This document shows positions 1 through 11,254 of a DNA stretch of 64,000 nucleotides, one piece after another. Position 1 is the first letter of the stretch. Every line of letters starts with the position of its first letter. Origin of the DNA: Symsagittifera roscoffensis. Taxonomy: Eukaryota > Xenacoelomorpha > Acoela > Convolutidae. The stretch lies in NCBI RefSeq assembly GCF_963678635.1, contig NC_087069.1:42978688-43042687 (forward strand), given 5' to 3'. The position numbers were made by a program, and so were the translations under genes. The notes under the pieces are model-generated. The model did no database searches. It saw nothing but the letters and a program-made list of their open reading frames with translations, and had not been told where the DNA came from.

Positions 1-286
1 TTGTTACAATTGTTTCAACTATTTCCTTATTTATAAAATGTGATGGTGTTTGAATATCTTGTTGTGTAAGATTTCTAGTTCCATTTAAGTTTTCTTGTTG
101 TACAAGAGTTGAATTTAAACAATAATTTTGTCTTCTATCAGGTAAAAATGAATTATAGTTCAAAGGTGTTGCATCTATTGTAAGTGGAATTACTTTTACA
201 TAATCTTTGTGAATTGTTTTTGTACTGATTGCTTGACTTGAGGAGAGGAGTCTATTGGTTTGTTCAGAAATAATGGATGAGACCAT
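1..286 (-). CDS. Unrecognised ORF, partial at window edge
   Basis: An open frame begins at an ATG at 286-284 (MVSSIISEQ...) and stays open for 95 codons to the left edge of the window, so its C-terminus is missing. The encoded segment is rich in N, Q, S and T with no domain I recognise. It overlaps, in another frame, the end of the preceding minus-strand coding remnant, which stops at 198-196. The tight overlap resembles compact viral or transposon gene packing, but with frameshifts nearby it could equally be one decayed reading frame. Function unknown. Confidence 0.35.
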   Translation of the reverse strand, partial: MVSSIISEQTNRLLSSSQAISTKTIHKDYVKVIPLTIDATPLNYNSFLPDRRQNYCLNSTLVQQENLNGTRNLTQQDIQTPSHFINKEIVETIVT

Positions 287-1000
287 TCAGGGTACCAAAT
301 ATAATCTGATTGTTCGGCAATGACAGTGTAATCATTTGTACTTTGGGGTCTAAAGTTTTTTCTTGCTTGTGCAATTAAATCTATTTTGTGGGTAAAATAG
401 TCAATTATAAACCATGCTCAGATTGTAAATCGTGTTCAACATTTGGTGAAATTTCCTTGTTTGAAAAATTTTCACGGATTGTGTTTAAAAATGCCGAGAA
501 TGCGGCAATTTCATTTCTTACGTTTGTGTGTCTTGATGCTTGAACCGGTGATTTGCTTTCGGTTTCTGTTCCTTCTAGTATAGATAAATAATTATATATT
601 ATTGCAAAAACATCGTTTGTGAAAATTGAATTTGCTCTCTGTGAATTTTGATGTTGTATGTTTTTAATGTATTCTGTGAACACTTTTGAAAGTTCTATAT
701 CGACATCATCTGTTTGGACAACATATTTGCCATGAAATTCACTTGTTGTACTGAGTTCTATGGTGTAAATACCGTATATTTGTGTTAAGTTACATATTCC
801 TTTTAAATAATGATCGACAATTTGTCTTTTGATTTTTTTTCTGGGAATTCTGCTTTACATAGGCTATTTCCTTGTTCAAATATATTTGCGATTAGATTAT
901 GGCAAAATTGTATTTGTCCTCTGTTTTCAGTGAGTGAAATGATGATAAATGTGAAACCAGAGTCTTCGTCTGGACTTTCGTCACTTGGGCTTTGACTCAT
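196..1000 (-). pseudogene. Frameshifted unrecognised coding remnant
   Basis: Reading leftwards from an ATG at 1000 (MSQSPSDESPDED...), an acidic start is followed by a plausible globular protein. The frame breaks in a run of A residues on the minus strand near 831-840, continues as the open frame ending at 405, and breaks again near 418 into a frame that stops at 198-196. The three pieces follow each other without a gap and each looks protein-like (aromatic-rich stretches such as SDYIWYPEW near 290). This suggests one former protein of roughly 265 residues broken by two indels. Sequencing error in homopolymers or programmed frameshifting cannot be excluded. I recognise no family. Confidence 0.4.
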
Positions 1001-1490
1001 TTTTTCGTTTTATGACTGTTAGTGCGTAATGTTCAATGTGTCCGATTGGTTGGTTCCAATTGTATAGACGTACTGGTATATTTTTGTTTATCTTTTTTAT
1101 TCTTCTTTTTCCTTTTTTTGATGAATGTGATGTAGTTTCTGAATCGGAAAAGTATAATTGATCGTGAACTGGGTGGTTTTTATTTTTTGTGTCTTTTAGT
1201 TTGTAAAGTGCATCTAAATTGCTGACTTTTGATTGAGAGACTGCATTTCTACGCTTTGAAAATCTTTTTCGTGTAATTTGTTTTTGCTTACTTAAAACTT
1301 TTCTTTTTATTGTTTGACGTTTTGTGCGAATATATCCGACTGTTTGTTTGTGCGGTGTAATTACAAGATCGTATGTTTCGTAATTTATTTTACAATGGTG
1401 TAGTACGATTGTTTGCTCATTTCCTAAATTGTTCAGTGACACGAGGTTTAGGATGAAGGGTGCACGGTTGTTATTAGTGATTGTAAAATC
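981..1490 (-). CDS. Basic protein, unrecognised
   Basis: The frame is open from just after a TAG at 1493-1491 to a stop at 981-983. There is no early ATG: the first start-like codon is GTG at 1442. The sequence before it ends in AG after a pyrimidine-containing stretch, so the ORF may be an exon. The product is strongly basic (repeated K/R clusters such as KRQTIKRKV) with a serine/acidic patch (FSDSETTSHSSKK), like a nucleic-acid-binding or core-type protein. Its end overlaps the ATG of the next frameshifted ORF by about 20 bases. No family recognised. Confidence 0.35.
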   Translation of the reverse strand, partial: DFTITNNNRAPFILNLVSLNNLGNEQTIVLHHCKINYETYDLVITPHKQTVGYIRTKRQTIKRKVLSKQKQITRKRFSKRRNAVSQSKVSNLDALYKLKDTKNKNHPVHDQLYFSDSETTSHSSKKGKRRIKKINKNIPVRLYNWNQPIGHIEHYALTVIKRKNESKPK

Positions 1491-3480
1491 CTAGACTGTT
1501 AGTCATTACGATTTTTTGGTTAGCCGAACTTGGGTCTTTTACGTAGGTTTGGAGAGAGAAATATATATCAATTCCGAAGAATGATTTTTAGTTTCTCGTG
1601 GCTATTCTAAGTTAAGGTGTTAACTTACTTAATCTTTCTTAGGGGTAGTGATTGTGTTCAAGGGTTCGAGAATAGTAAATCGATCCACAAAGTTTAGGTA
1701 TAATTAGAACACAGGTAGTTCGTTAGATACTTTTTTATTACTTACTAAGATTTAAGGTTTAGCCTGGGTGTCAGGTAAGAGGGGGGATTAAGTGAAGGAT
1801 GAATAACCGAAGTTCTTCACTGTTTAGCTTAATTTGAATGGTTAGTGTGATTGCAAAATATCTATTAGTCCTGGGTCTTTCAAAAGGTTGGATTATGAAT
1901 CGACGTTTGAGGTCAATAGACACTTTATTATTGGGTGGGGGAGAACAAAATTGTTCTGTTTGATCCAAGGATAGGCCTTGATGATCAGGATATAATTTTT
2001 TATGGTATAAATTGGATTTTATTTAAATTTTAATGGAGATCCAAGGAAAGCTTTGATGATCTAGTTTAAGATTGAACAATTTGATATGAAAGAAAGGTAA
2101 AAATTTGGATCAGCTTTTAAAATTAATTTAAATTTATTTGATAAAAAATTTTAGTGTTTGATAATATTAGTGGTTTAAAAAATTGCTGTTATGTTTAGGT
2201 GATGAAGCTGGGGATGCCAGGATGATTTATATATACTAAAAATTAATGATCATGTCGACTAATTTTTATTTTTTCTTTCAATAAACATATTTTTCAGATA
2301 TCTTTTTAAATTTTACTGCAGATTTAGGGGAAACGATTTGAGATAATTTTATAAATTGTTATTGTACAATAGTAAAAAGGATTTAGCGCCTGTAATAATC
2401 ATTGAAGATTTTTCTTCAGGGTTTCTATGTTTGCAAATGAAAATCTTAATTCTTTGCTAATAAAATCCTAAATATAAAAGTTTGGTCTGGCTTTTGCCGA
2501 GGTCTTCTTCCAATGCCTGGTAGTTCTAGTACTGTGCGGAATAGCGGTTCTGATCTATTGTGTCGTAGAGACATTTCAATTAGATTATTATCATGTAACA
2601 TTTTTGATAATGTTTTTGTCTAATTCTAATCTATCTGTTAGTTCTAAGCTAATTTGTTTTTTAAGGTCTTGATCGAGACTTATGGTCGAACCAGATGAGT
2701 TAGGTTCGAGGTTTAACTTATAGAGTAATTTCGGATAGGGTACACCGTCTGCTCGTCACTCTATCTTATTTTCGGCCGGATAGATTCGAGCAACTTCTTA
2801 GTCTAATACCGATCCTTATCTTACTCTTATATCTGCTAGTCTATGGGTGTTTAACTAATCTCTGCTAGGCTCAATAGATCTAGAGTTTACTGGCTTATTG
2901 CGATTGCTAAAGTTCTCTTGGAGAGGTAACTAATTTCTAAGTTAAATTCAAATCTCTCTGGTGCTGAAATTACAAGTAATTTCAACACTTACAAATAAGT
3001 GGATTGTTAGTTAGATGGATCGTGATTGGTTAATATTAAATAATTTTCAGAGATAAAATATCCAATTTAGAACGAATAATAAATATAGTTTATATCTGGT
3101 TCCACAATTAAGTGCGGGCAACGAAACTTACGAGTGGCAACGTGCGTGAATGAAAGCATAAACCCATCGGAGCGGCGGAATCATCAAGACATGAAATAGG
3201 AAATCGCAAAAAAAAACATCAAAGAATAATCATAAAAATAAACTGTTTTCAGGCTCACTAATTTATAGATTAGTATAAGATATTGGTATAAGAACTATAT
3301 CATCTTGTGAAACCTGAGAGAACACCTTTAGAATAAATGGCAACGCTGAAACGATCAGAGCTGAAGATGTCAAACCCATAAGCTGAGTACGGGATACACA
3401 GAGCATCATGCGGCCATATGGCAGGAGACAAGGAAAGAAAAAATGAAGAAAACGTTTCAAGAATAGAGAACCCGAGTCGA
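1491..3480. other. No gene seen
   Basis: I see no supported gene here. The stretch is AT-rich with scattered short ORFs lacking recognisable domains. A 51-codon minus-strand ORF at 2446-2601 was noted but not called. Confidence 0.5.
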
Positions 3481-3507
3481 GATTTTTCACCTAATTTGAA
3501 GCAAGAT

Positions 3508-3622
3508 TTGAGCGGTTTGAGCGGTTTTTTTAGACAATTACGCTCGAAATCTTGCTTCAAAATTTTGAGCGTACCGCTCAAAAACCGCGCAATGCAAACC
3601 GCTCAAAAACCGCGCAAGATTT
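3508..3622. repeat. GAGCGGTTT / AAACCGCTC palindromic array, block 1
   Basis: Copies of GAGCGGTTT and its reverse complement AAACCGCTC are strung together in both orientations (e.g. GAGCGGTTTGAGCGG, CGCTCAAAAACCGCGC), so single strands could fold extensively. It adjoins the tRNA-like sequence at 3636-3708. The same unit recurs at 4081-4312. Confidence 0.75.
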
Positions 3623-3635
3623 AATAATAAAAAGT

Positions 3636-3708
3636 CGACCACAGCGGGATTCGCACCCCCAATCTTCTGATTCGAAGTCTGACACCTTATCCGTTAGGCC
3701 ATTCGGCC
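3636..3708 (-). tRNA. tRNA-Arg(UCG)-like, probably degenerate
   Basis: The minus strand reads as a 73-base tRNA. A-box-like TGGCCTAACGG occupies the D arm, the anticodon loop is CTTCGAA (anticodon TCG at positions 34-36, decoding the Arg codon CGA), and the B-box-like GGTGCGAATCC forms the T loop. Stems pair imperfectly: the acceptor has a mismatch at 6:67 and two G-U pairs, the anticodon stem has an A-A mismatch at 29:41, the T stem has one G-G mismatch, and the B box has T54 replaced by G. This favours a tRNA pseudogene or the head of a tRNA-derived SINE over a functional gene. Confidence 0.65.
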
Positions 3709-3869
3709 CTGTAACTGTTGTCGCGCAGCGAAGCCAATATAAATTACGCACCACAATGAATACTGAATACTCTGCATTCTAATTCATGCTTATGAAATTC
3801 CTGTGACAGTGATACGTACCTCAGACCACAGGTATCCATAGTACTGTGCATCGTATCCGTCTATATAAT

Positions 3870-4065
3870 CTTGGTCGCACCGTCTCCGCTTCGGTCTGCA
3901 AAGACGCGCCGTCTCCACCTCGGTCGCGAAAGTCTTGAAAGTGCACATTTTGGTCGAGCTGGCCAAACGGTTGCGCCGTTGTCTTTGGAGTCGCGCCGTT
4001 TCCGCCTAGGTCTCGAAAGTCGCGCCTTAGTTTTTCGGTCGCGAAAGTATGGACATGAGTCTGGG
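3870..4065. repeat. GC-rich minisatellite (GCGCCGTxTCCGCCTCGGTCxCGAAAG)
   Basis: About four diverged copies of a unit resembling GCGCCGTCTCCGC followed by TCGGTCTCGAAAG occur between the two GAGCGGTTT blocks. The stretch is markedly GC-richer than its surroundings. Confidence 0.55.
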
Positions 4066-4080
4066 ACCTCGACCCGGGAA

Positions 4081-4312
4081 GACCGCTCAAAAACCGTTCA
4101 AAAACCGCTCAAATGTTGCTTGAAAACCCGTTCAAAAATCACCGCAAGAAATGAGCGGTTTTTAGCGGTTTTTTAAGCAAGATTTGAGCGGTTTGAGCGG
4201 TTTTTCCAAAAAAAAGCGCCCAAACCGCCCAAACCGCTCAAACCGCTCTAATCTTGCTGGAAAACCGCTCAAACCGCTCAAATCTTGAGCGGTTTTTGAG
4301 CGGGATCTCGAC
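4081..4312. repeat. GAGCGGTTT / AAACCGCTC palindromic array, block 2
   Basis: Second, longer array of the 9-10 base unit in alternating orientation (AACCGCTCAAAAACCG ... GAGCGGTTTTTAGCGG). It ends in a duplicated flank: the string ATCTCGACCCGGGAA at 4305-4319 also occurs, as CCTCGACCCGGGAA, near 4067-4080 at the start of the block. The array therefore looks bracketed by a short direct repeat. Confidence 0.7.
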
Positions 4313-4364
4313 CCGGGAAACTGGACAAAAGAAGCTAAACAAAGGACCCGGGTTGACCTCCATA

Positions 4365-5165
4365 CACCGAAAATACTTATCATACAATTCCATGCATCAA
4401 GTGTGTGGAAAAATGCTTGTCATACAATTTTCAAACAATTTCTAAAAATGGTTGAAAAAAGATATAAACTAATTTGTACGGCTGTTTGATTCTTATAAAT
4501 AGTTTGGTGATTAAAAACCGCGGTTTTTGTTTTTTGAAAAAAAATGCTTATCATACAATTCTCATGGAAGTTTTATGACTGGCGTTTTTTAAATTTTCCG
4601 AAGTAATTTTGAATTTGCCCCAAAATTTGTTTGATTTTTTTTCAACCGCAAATCGATTTCCAAAATTTTTTTTGCATGCAAAATTTTATTTTTTGTGTGC
4701 ATAACATAGTCCTGGATGCATCAATGTTGGGATTTTTTCCTTTTCGCTTTTAAATTTTTTTCAAAGACGCTGAAATTTTTTTTTTATTTTCTATGGCATG
4801 TTTATGTATGCCTTGATCAATGTCTGATAATTTGAAAATTCGAAAACTTAAAATAATCATCATTGATAAATTTTGCCAAAAATTAAAAGTTTTTTTTTGT
4901 TATATAATTTGTGAAAGACAGCTCGAAGAAATTTCACGTGGTTTTCTCTGCATTTTAAATGCATGACCGTGCAAACTTTAGTGCTTTGAGTAAACCAAGG
5001 TCTTTGTTTCTTGTGTTTGGTTACAAACACAACCGAAATTTTCCAAAATTTAAGTTAAGGAACAAAAATGCTTATCATAGAGTATTCATACAATTTTCTG
5101 TACGTATACAGTTGTATGAAATTGTATGACAAGAAATTTCTCATATATGGAAAATTTATGATAAG
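4365..5165. repeat. Interspersed motif AAAATGCTTATCATACAATTTTC
   Basis: The core string ATGCTTATCATACAATT, often followed by TTCATATATGGAAA, occurs several times here (near 4373, 4412, 4547, 5068, 5090). It recurs around 16380-16800, 20065-20640, 23540-23670 and 24220-24740. This is a dispersed, internally repetitive family. No coding capacity was seen. Confidence 0.6.
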
Positions 5166-6590
5166 AAGTTTTGGTCAACCAGGGGAACCAATTCAGCTAG
5201 ACGAACGAGGAGCGATAGCTGAAATAAAAAAAAGCGAGAGAGGGAAAAGTCTTAAGATACTTTTATTTTCGTGGAACAGTCTATATTTGTATCAGCCAGG
5301 ATGATACGGCGTAACTGAAAAATAGGATGGCCAGTTTTGCAATTTATTTTTCAAATTACTCAAGCAAAAACCGCATTACTTGACATTTTGGAAGCAAGTC
5401 GGCCAAGTTGATTGAAGAAAAATCTTTTTGACTGTGCTCGACCCCGGTAATTTTCGACAACCACATATAATTGCATTAATCATAATGAAAACAAAATTGC
5501 TTACGAATCGAGCAAATTACTGAAATTAGGTATTTTATAATATCATTAATGTTCAATTGTGGTAGCGCCGGTTTGGTCATTGGAAGGTCAGAACCTCTTT
5601 TTTTTCCGACTGAACATTCAAGGATCTCATAAGCGGTTTTGGTTGTTGTTGATTTTTTTTTAAAGTTTTACTTTTCTAATGAAACTTACTGAGTACTCCT
5701 AAAAACATTAACCTAAAATTTACCCAAAATATTTACACTGAAGAATTAACGTTCAGGTAGAAGAGGTCTTTAAATTTATAAACAAGTTTAACCGCATCAA
5801 CTGTTGATCGTATCATCTGTCTACTTGTATCAACTATTGATCATTTTGACAGAAATATTTTCAGTTCGTTCAAGACCACTGCACTTTTGTAAAACAATCT
5901 TACAATCATCCTGTATAACTCGTCTTTGTATAATTGTTCATAAATCGGTAGAAGTTACAATGGCTTGTAATTGGTGTATTTTCTCCCATTTTTGTCTATT
6001 GAAAAAATTGTAGCAACTTTCAGACAGTCCGAGGAATTATCTTCTTGTAAGCTGTGACTTTGAAAAAAAACTGTCTAAATTGAACAGACTGTCGGATTAT
6101 TGGTTCTTATGAAAAAATTTGACGCTCCGTAGCAATTATGATGACCATGAAGAAAACGACCAATGGTTTCAAATTTTTTTTACTTCAAATGTCACTTTAA
6201 AAAGATAACAAGTATTCACTAAAAATACCTTTTGAAAATAGCATTCCGCTTAAAACTGCAATTTTCATTTTTTAAATGCAAACTGCAGTTGTCATTCATA
6301 AAAAAAGTTTTTTTTCTGATTTAAACTTAAAGTTTTGGTATTTGAATTGTGTCTCACGAAGGAAGTTTTCAGTAGTTTTTCACCATTTTGGTTTGTTCTA
6401 AGAACAGTAGCTACCCCTGAACATCTTAAGTTTTTTTGTGTTTATAAAATTTCGGGTTCATTGCAACATTTAACCTAGTTTCCTGTAAAATTAAAACAAT
6501 CGGCTTGTTTCCAATTTTGTGTACACATGTTTCTAGTCATCTAAAGAAAATTAATTCGGAGATTATATATTTGCATCAAAATGAGGTTTC
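5166..6590. other. No gene seen
   Basis: AT-rich sequence. The small ORFs here have no recognisable domain or splice context. Confidence 0.45.
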
Positions 6591-9500
6591 GTTTCATTTT
6601 TTGCCGTAACAGGTCATTTTTGCTTTTTGTGTAGACTTTAGTTGGGAAAAATTGTTTTGACTTCTATTTGTGAAAAATAGAGCTTTATTTAGTAGCTTGG
6701 AAATGTTAAGGTTTGAATTGGGTCAACGGAAAGAGCTTCTTGGATCCAATTTCTTAGAAATTTTACTTGAATGTTTGCTAATCAGGAAACTTGATTTTGT
6801 CTTATCGTCAACGTGAATCGGAATTTTGTCAATTTGAAAAAAAAAAGACTTTTTTGTTTGAGTTTCCTTTAGTTGCTTTCAGCGGAAGTTGCTACTAACT
6901 TCAAATCAATTCTTTCAGAAAAACTTCAGATTACATAAGCCATATCGATTCAAATAATAATCTTTATTAATTTACTGTGCGTCTTGTTTGTATCGATGTT
7001 TATCAGAAGTTTCTTAAATCAAACTTTAAAAATCTGCTTGAGAATGGTTCTGTCAGCATTTCGGGAAAATGGTTGGTGCTGGTTGTTTTGGTACACCCTG
7101 AGTCATCATTTTTGAATTTACATCACATTTAAAAACAGAAAAATTCACTTCACGAGAGTTGAAGTTATTGTCATTCCAAGTTTTGTGTTAAATTTTCCTT
7201 TTTCTAGGTCTTAGTTTCAGTTTGTTTTAAAACAATGTGATTATCTCCAAGGTTATTCTTTTAATTTCCTTATCTATTTATTCCTTGTATTTCTGCCCTT
7301 TCATAATCAGCAATTCTTGTTAACTCATAAGGAATCTATTCCAGTAGCTTCACAAAGGCTCATATTTACCAATTTAACTTTTATGAGATAAAATTTTGAC
7401 ATAATAATCGATCGAACAATTCAAATAATTTGCTTTAAATTAGACACTTTTCTTTTTCTCAAGTATATTTTTTTTAGTATTTGGCTCCAAAAACTGAGAA
7501 AAACAGACGACATTCAAGAGCAAGCGTTCGTTTTTTGTGTTTATTTGATTGTTTGGTAATCATGAAACTCGATTTCGTCTTACATTCAAAGTGAATCGGA
7601 ACTGTGAGTTTTGAAGAAAAACGACTTGTTTCAGTTTCGTCTAGTTGCATTCAGCGGATCTTGCTTCTGCCTTCAACCACTTTTTCCGAAAAAAACTCTC
7701 AATTACAAAAACCATATCAATTCAAATCATATTCTTTTATATTTCAATGTGCATTTTGTTTGTACCGATGTTTATTCGAAGTTTTTTAATCAAATTTTTG
7801 AAATCTCTTTGAGAATGTTTCTTCATCATTTCAGAGAAATCGCTTTGTGCCGCCTGGTTTTGTTCAGTTTAGGTCATCAATTTTTGAACTTACATCACAT
7901 TCAAAAACAACAAAATTCTCTTCAGGTGAGTTGAAATTCTTGTGATTCTAACTTTTGTTCTTAACGTTACTTTTTTCTAAATCTTACTTTCATTTTATTA
8001 CAAAATAACAACCCTTGATGGCCCACAAGGAAGTTGTTCCAGTTGGTTCCACAGTGCCTCATTTTCATCAATTTTTACTTTCATGTGATAGTTTCTTGAC
8101 ATAGTAATCGATCGGAAAGTTGAAATAGTTTGTTTTTAGGTAACCTATTTCAGTATTATCAGAAAAAACTTTTAAGACTTGGCTGACTAAACTGAGAGAA
8201 ACCGATGACCTTCAGGCGCAAGCACTCATTTTCTGTTTTTATCTGAGTATTTTTTAATCACGATTCTTGCTTTTGTCATACCGTCAACGTGAGTCGGAAC
8301 GGTGATTGTGAAAAAAAAAAGATTTTTTTTTGTTTCAGTTTGGTAATCATGAAACTTGATTTTGTCTTGCCGTCAACGTAAATTGGATTTTTGTAAATTT
8401 GAAAAAAATGGTCTTTTTTGTTTCAGTTTCCTTTAGTTGCTTTCAGCGTAACTTGCTTCCACCTTCAAATCATTTCTTTCAGAAAAATTTAGATAACGTG
8501 AGCCGTATTGATTCAAATAATAATCTTTAAAAATTTATTGTGCGTCTTGTTTGTACCGGCGTTTATTTGAAGTTTTCTAAATCAAACATCAGAAATCTCT
8601 TTGAGAACGATTTTGGCACCACTTCGGGAAAATTGGTTTGTGTTGGCTGTTTTGGTCCACTCTAGGTTATCATTTTTGAATTTATATTTCATTCAAAAAC
8701 AGAGAAAATAACATCAAGAGAGTTGAAGTTATCGTTATTCTATTTTTGATGTTAACTTTATTTGCTTTAAGGCCGAAGGTTCAATTTATTACAAAACAAT
8801 TTAATTTTCTCCAAGGTATTCTTTTAATTTCCTTATCTAATTAATCCTCGTATTTCTGCCCTTTCATAATCAACAATTCTTGTTGGCTCATGAGGAATTT
8901 ACTCCAGTAGCTTTACAAAGCCTCATGTTTACCAATTTGTCTTTTATTGACATAATCGATCAAAAAATTCAGATAGTTTTCTTTTCATCAGACTTTTGTT
9001 CTCAAGTAAAATTAATGGACTTAAGGGGATTATTGGACTTAAAATCTTAAGGACTTGGCTGCAAAAACTGAGAGAAACAGACAACGTTCAAGCGTCTAAA
9101 AATCAAGAATCTCGCTTTTGTCTTACCGTCAACGTGAATGGGAATGGTGTGATTTTGAAAAAAATGACAAAAATTGATTTCGAATAACTGTTTGATAAAA
9201 CTTTCAATTACATGAGCCGTATCAGTTCAAATTATAATCCCTAAAAAATCAATGTGCATCTTGTTTATTTAGATGTTTATTCGAAGTTTTTTTTACTCAA
9301 ACTTTTCGAATCTTTTTAAGAATGTTTTCTTTGCCATTTTAGTGAATTTATAAACAAAAAAATCACTTCTGGTGAGTTGAAATTATCGTGATTCTAACTT
9401 TTGATGTTAACCTTCATTTTTCTCTAAGTCTTACTTTCATTTCACCACAAAACATTGTGAGCATCTCTTAGCCAATTTTTAAATTTCTTCATCTATTTAT

Positions 9501-9720
9501 TCCTTGTTGGTTCATAAGGTATTTATTCAGTAGCTTCCACAGTGCCTCATATAGTAATCGATCGGAAAGTTCAAATAGTTTGCTTTTAAGTAACCTATTT
9601 CAACTTCCTCGAATGAAATTTCTGAAGATTTGGTTGCAAGAACTTAGAGAGGCAGATGAAATTCAAGCGCAAGCGTTCATTCTCTTTGTTTATTTGAGTG
9701 GATAAGAAGAGGTAGAACTT
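6590..9720. repeat. Diverged tandem array of ~0.75 kb units
   Basis: The landmark 'aatcatgaaactTgattttgtctta-cgtcaacgtgaatcgg' recurs near 6780, 7558, 8345 (with a partial copy near 8260) and 9103. A second landmark, 'gacatartaatcgatcgraa', recurs near 7397, 8098, 8946 and 9550. Units are about 600-850 bp with many substitutions and indels. ORFs in the array are not conserved between units, so it is not a gene array. Confidence 0.7.
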
Positions 9721-11114
9721 CCGCAAGCGCTTATCCCGAACAATTTTTAAACATACAAAATTGGCTTCAATTTTTTTGAGCCGTGTTGTCGTTTAGTTCC
9801 AGCTCATTGGTGTTTTTCAATTCACTCTCTGTTGAATTTCAAATGTTACAGATGAATAATTTAATTGTAATTTAAGTCGATCGATTTACCTTTTCATGAA
9901 ATGTCTCGATATATTTCGCAAAAGTTTTAAGAGTCAAAAATTTTTTCGCTGAAACCATTTGATGCTTTTGAAGGTTAATTTTAAAAATCAAGTACCCTTA
10001 AATTTTCAAAAAAAAGTTGAGGAAAACCAAAACTAATTTTGGAAAGTCAAAACTTTGTAATGTTTTGCTCAAACTGTTGTCTCTTCGTCTAACTAATCTG
10101 TGCGCACTTCCACGTAAGCACCGTAATTTTTATTGAAATAGTTTTTTTCTGACGTGTGAGCTCTCAAGTTGAACTTTTTTGAACCTGATGGATATTAAAG
10201 ATCTACAGCTATCAAAATCTGCAGAGTCCTTTCATATCTTGTAAGCATCTTGAGCTCACATCAGATTGGCATCTTGAGCTCACATCAAGTACTAGAAGAC
10301 TGAAAAAGGGCAAAAAAACTTTGTGACCGTCTGCACAACCAACACCTCTGTATATACTGGTCGTTAAAAATTGGGAGTATATACCAAAAAAAATATGCTA
10401 AATTTGGTCAATTCGGGCGGCTTTCATCCATTTAAGTATATTACACTGGGGGGGTTGTTCTTATATTATTCTAAATAGATTTTCTTTAAAATTTACCTAC
10501 ATATTAAAAATTTATTATATATATGTAATTATAATAGACTTTCTTTAAAATTTACCCCCCTCCACGAGATTCGGAAAAATTGCTTGTAAGTTTTTTTTCA
10601 CTTTTTTTACGCTGATTACCACCAATGAAATTTTCTTGTTTGTCACGTGTCTTGTTTTTATCTAATTCTTTTCGAAAATTTATGAAAGAGAAATCGTTTT
10701 TTTTTTTGGTTTTTCAGAATAAAATTGAATAATTTCTAACAAAAGGAAAAAAAATTTTTCTGGAGAGAAAATCCGTCATGTCTGACCAGATATAGTCATG
10801 TCTGAATCAGGTACAGTCTTCAAACGGCAATGTTTGCAGATGTGATCACATGTGAAACAGATATGTCCAGAGCTGGAAAACAGCTTATGTTTGAAAATTG
10901 TATGATCAGACGTGAAATTGTGAGAAAAGTTCATGAAAGCTATGAACAGTCTTTTAACCATGTTAAAAAAGAGTGTATCAGAGCAAACAGGTCTTGTACT
11001 CCAATTCTTTGGGATTTTTTTTCTTTTAAACCCGGTTTAACAGAAGTTTTTTGGGACTTTTTTTAAGCTTTCTAAGCGAGAAAAAGTTATCATTTCATAT
11101 TTCTCGATTCAAAA
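9721..11114. other. Intergenic, upstream of the split host gene
   Basis: No gene seen. It holds a 20 bp direct duplication (GCATCTTGAGCTCACATCA near 10246 and 10271) and a duplicated 'atagACTTTCTTTAAAATTTACC' near 10480 and 10530. The promoter of the gene beginning at 11115 should lie here, but I see no convincing TATA/initiator pair. Confidence 0.4.
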
Positions 11115-11254
11115 ATGAGAATTCAATTTTTCTTTATTTCATTGGTCATTTTGATGACTTTTTGTTGCCTCTCCTGTGAATCGTTTGGGAATCCAAAGTT
11201 TAATGGTTCTAAAATTCAATACAATGCCTCTGCAAAACCACAACCAACAGAACG
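11115..11254 (+). CDS. Exon 1: signal peptide
   Basis: ATG at 11115 opens a textbook signal peptide (MRIQFFFISLVILMTFCCLS, with likely cleavage soon after) followed by a short polar stretch. The frame runs to CG|GTAATT, a donor that leaves two bases of a codon (phase 2). The next supported acceptor in phase 2 is at 22539/22540, which supplies the missing C. No other exon candidate was recognised in between. Confidence 0.55.

Noticed and set aside
2446-2601. 51-codon minus-strand ORF
   Set aside because: No domain, no splice or neighbour support; expected by chance in this length of sequence.
3636-3708. A fully functional tRNA-Arg gene
   Set aside because: Mismatches in three stems and a changed B box make function unlikely, although the overall shape and anticodon are clear.
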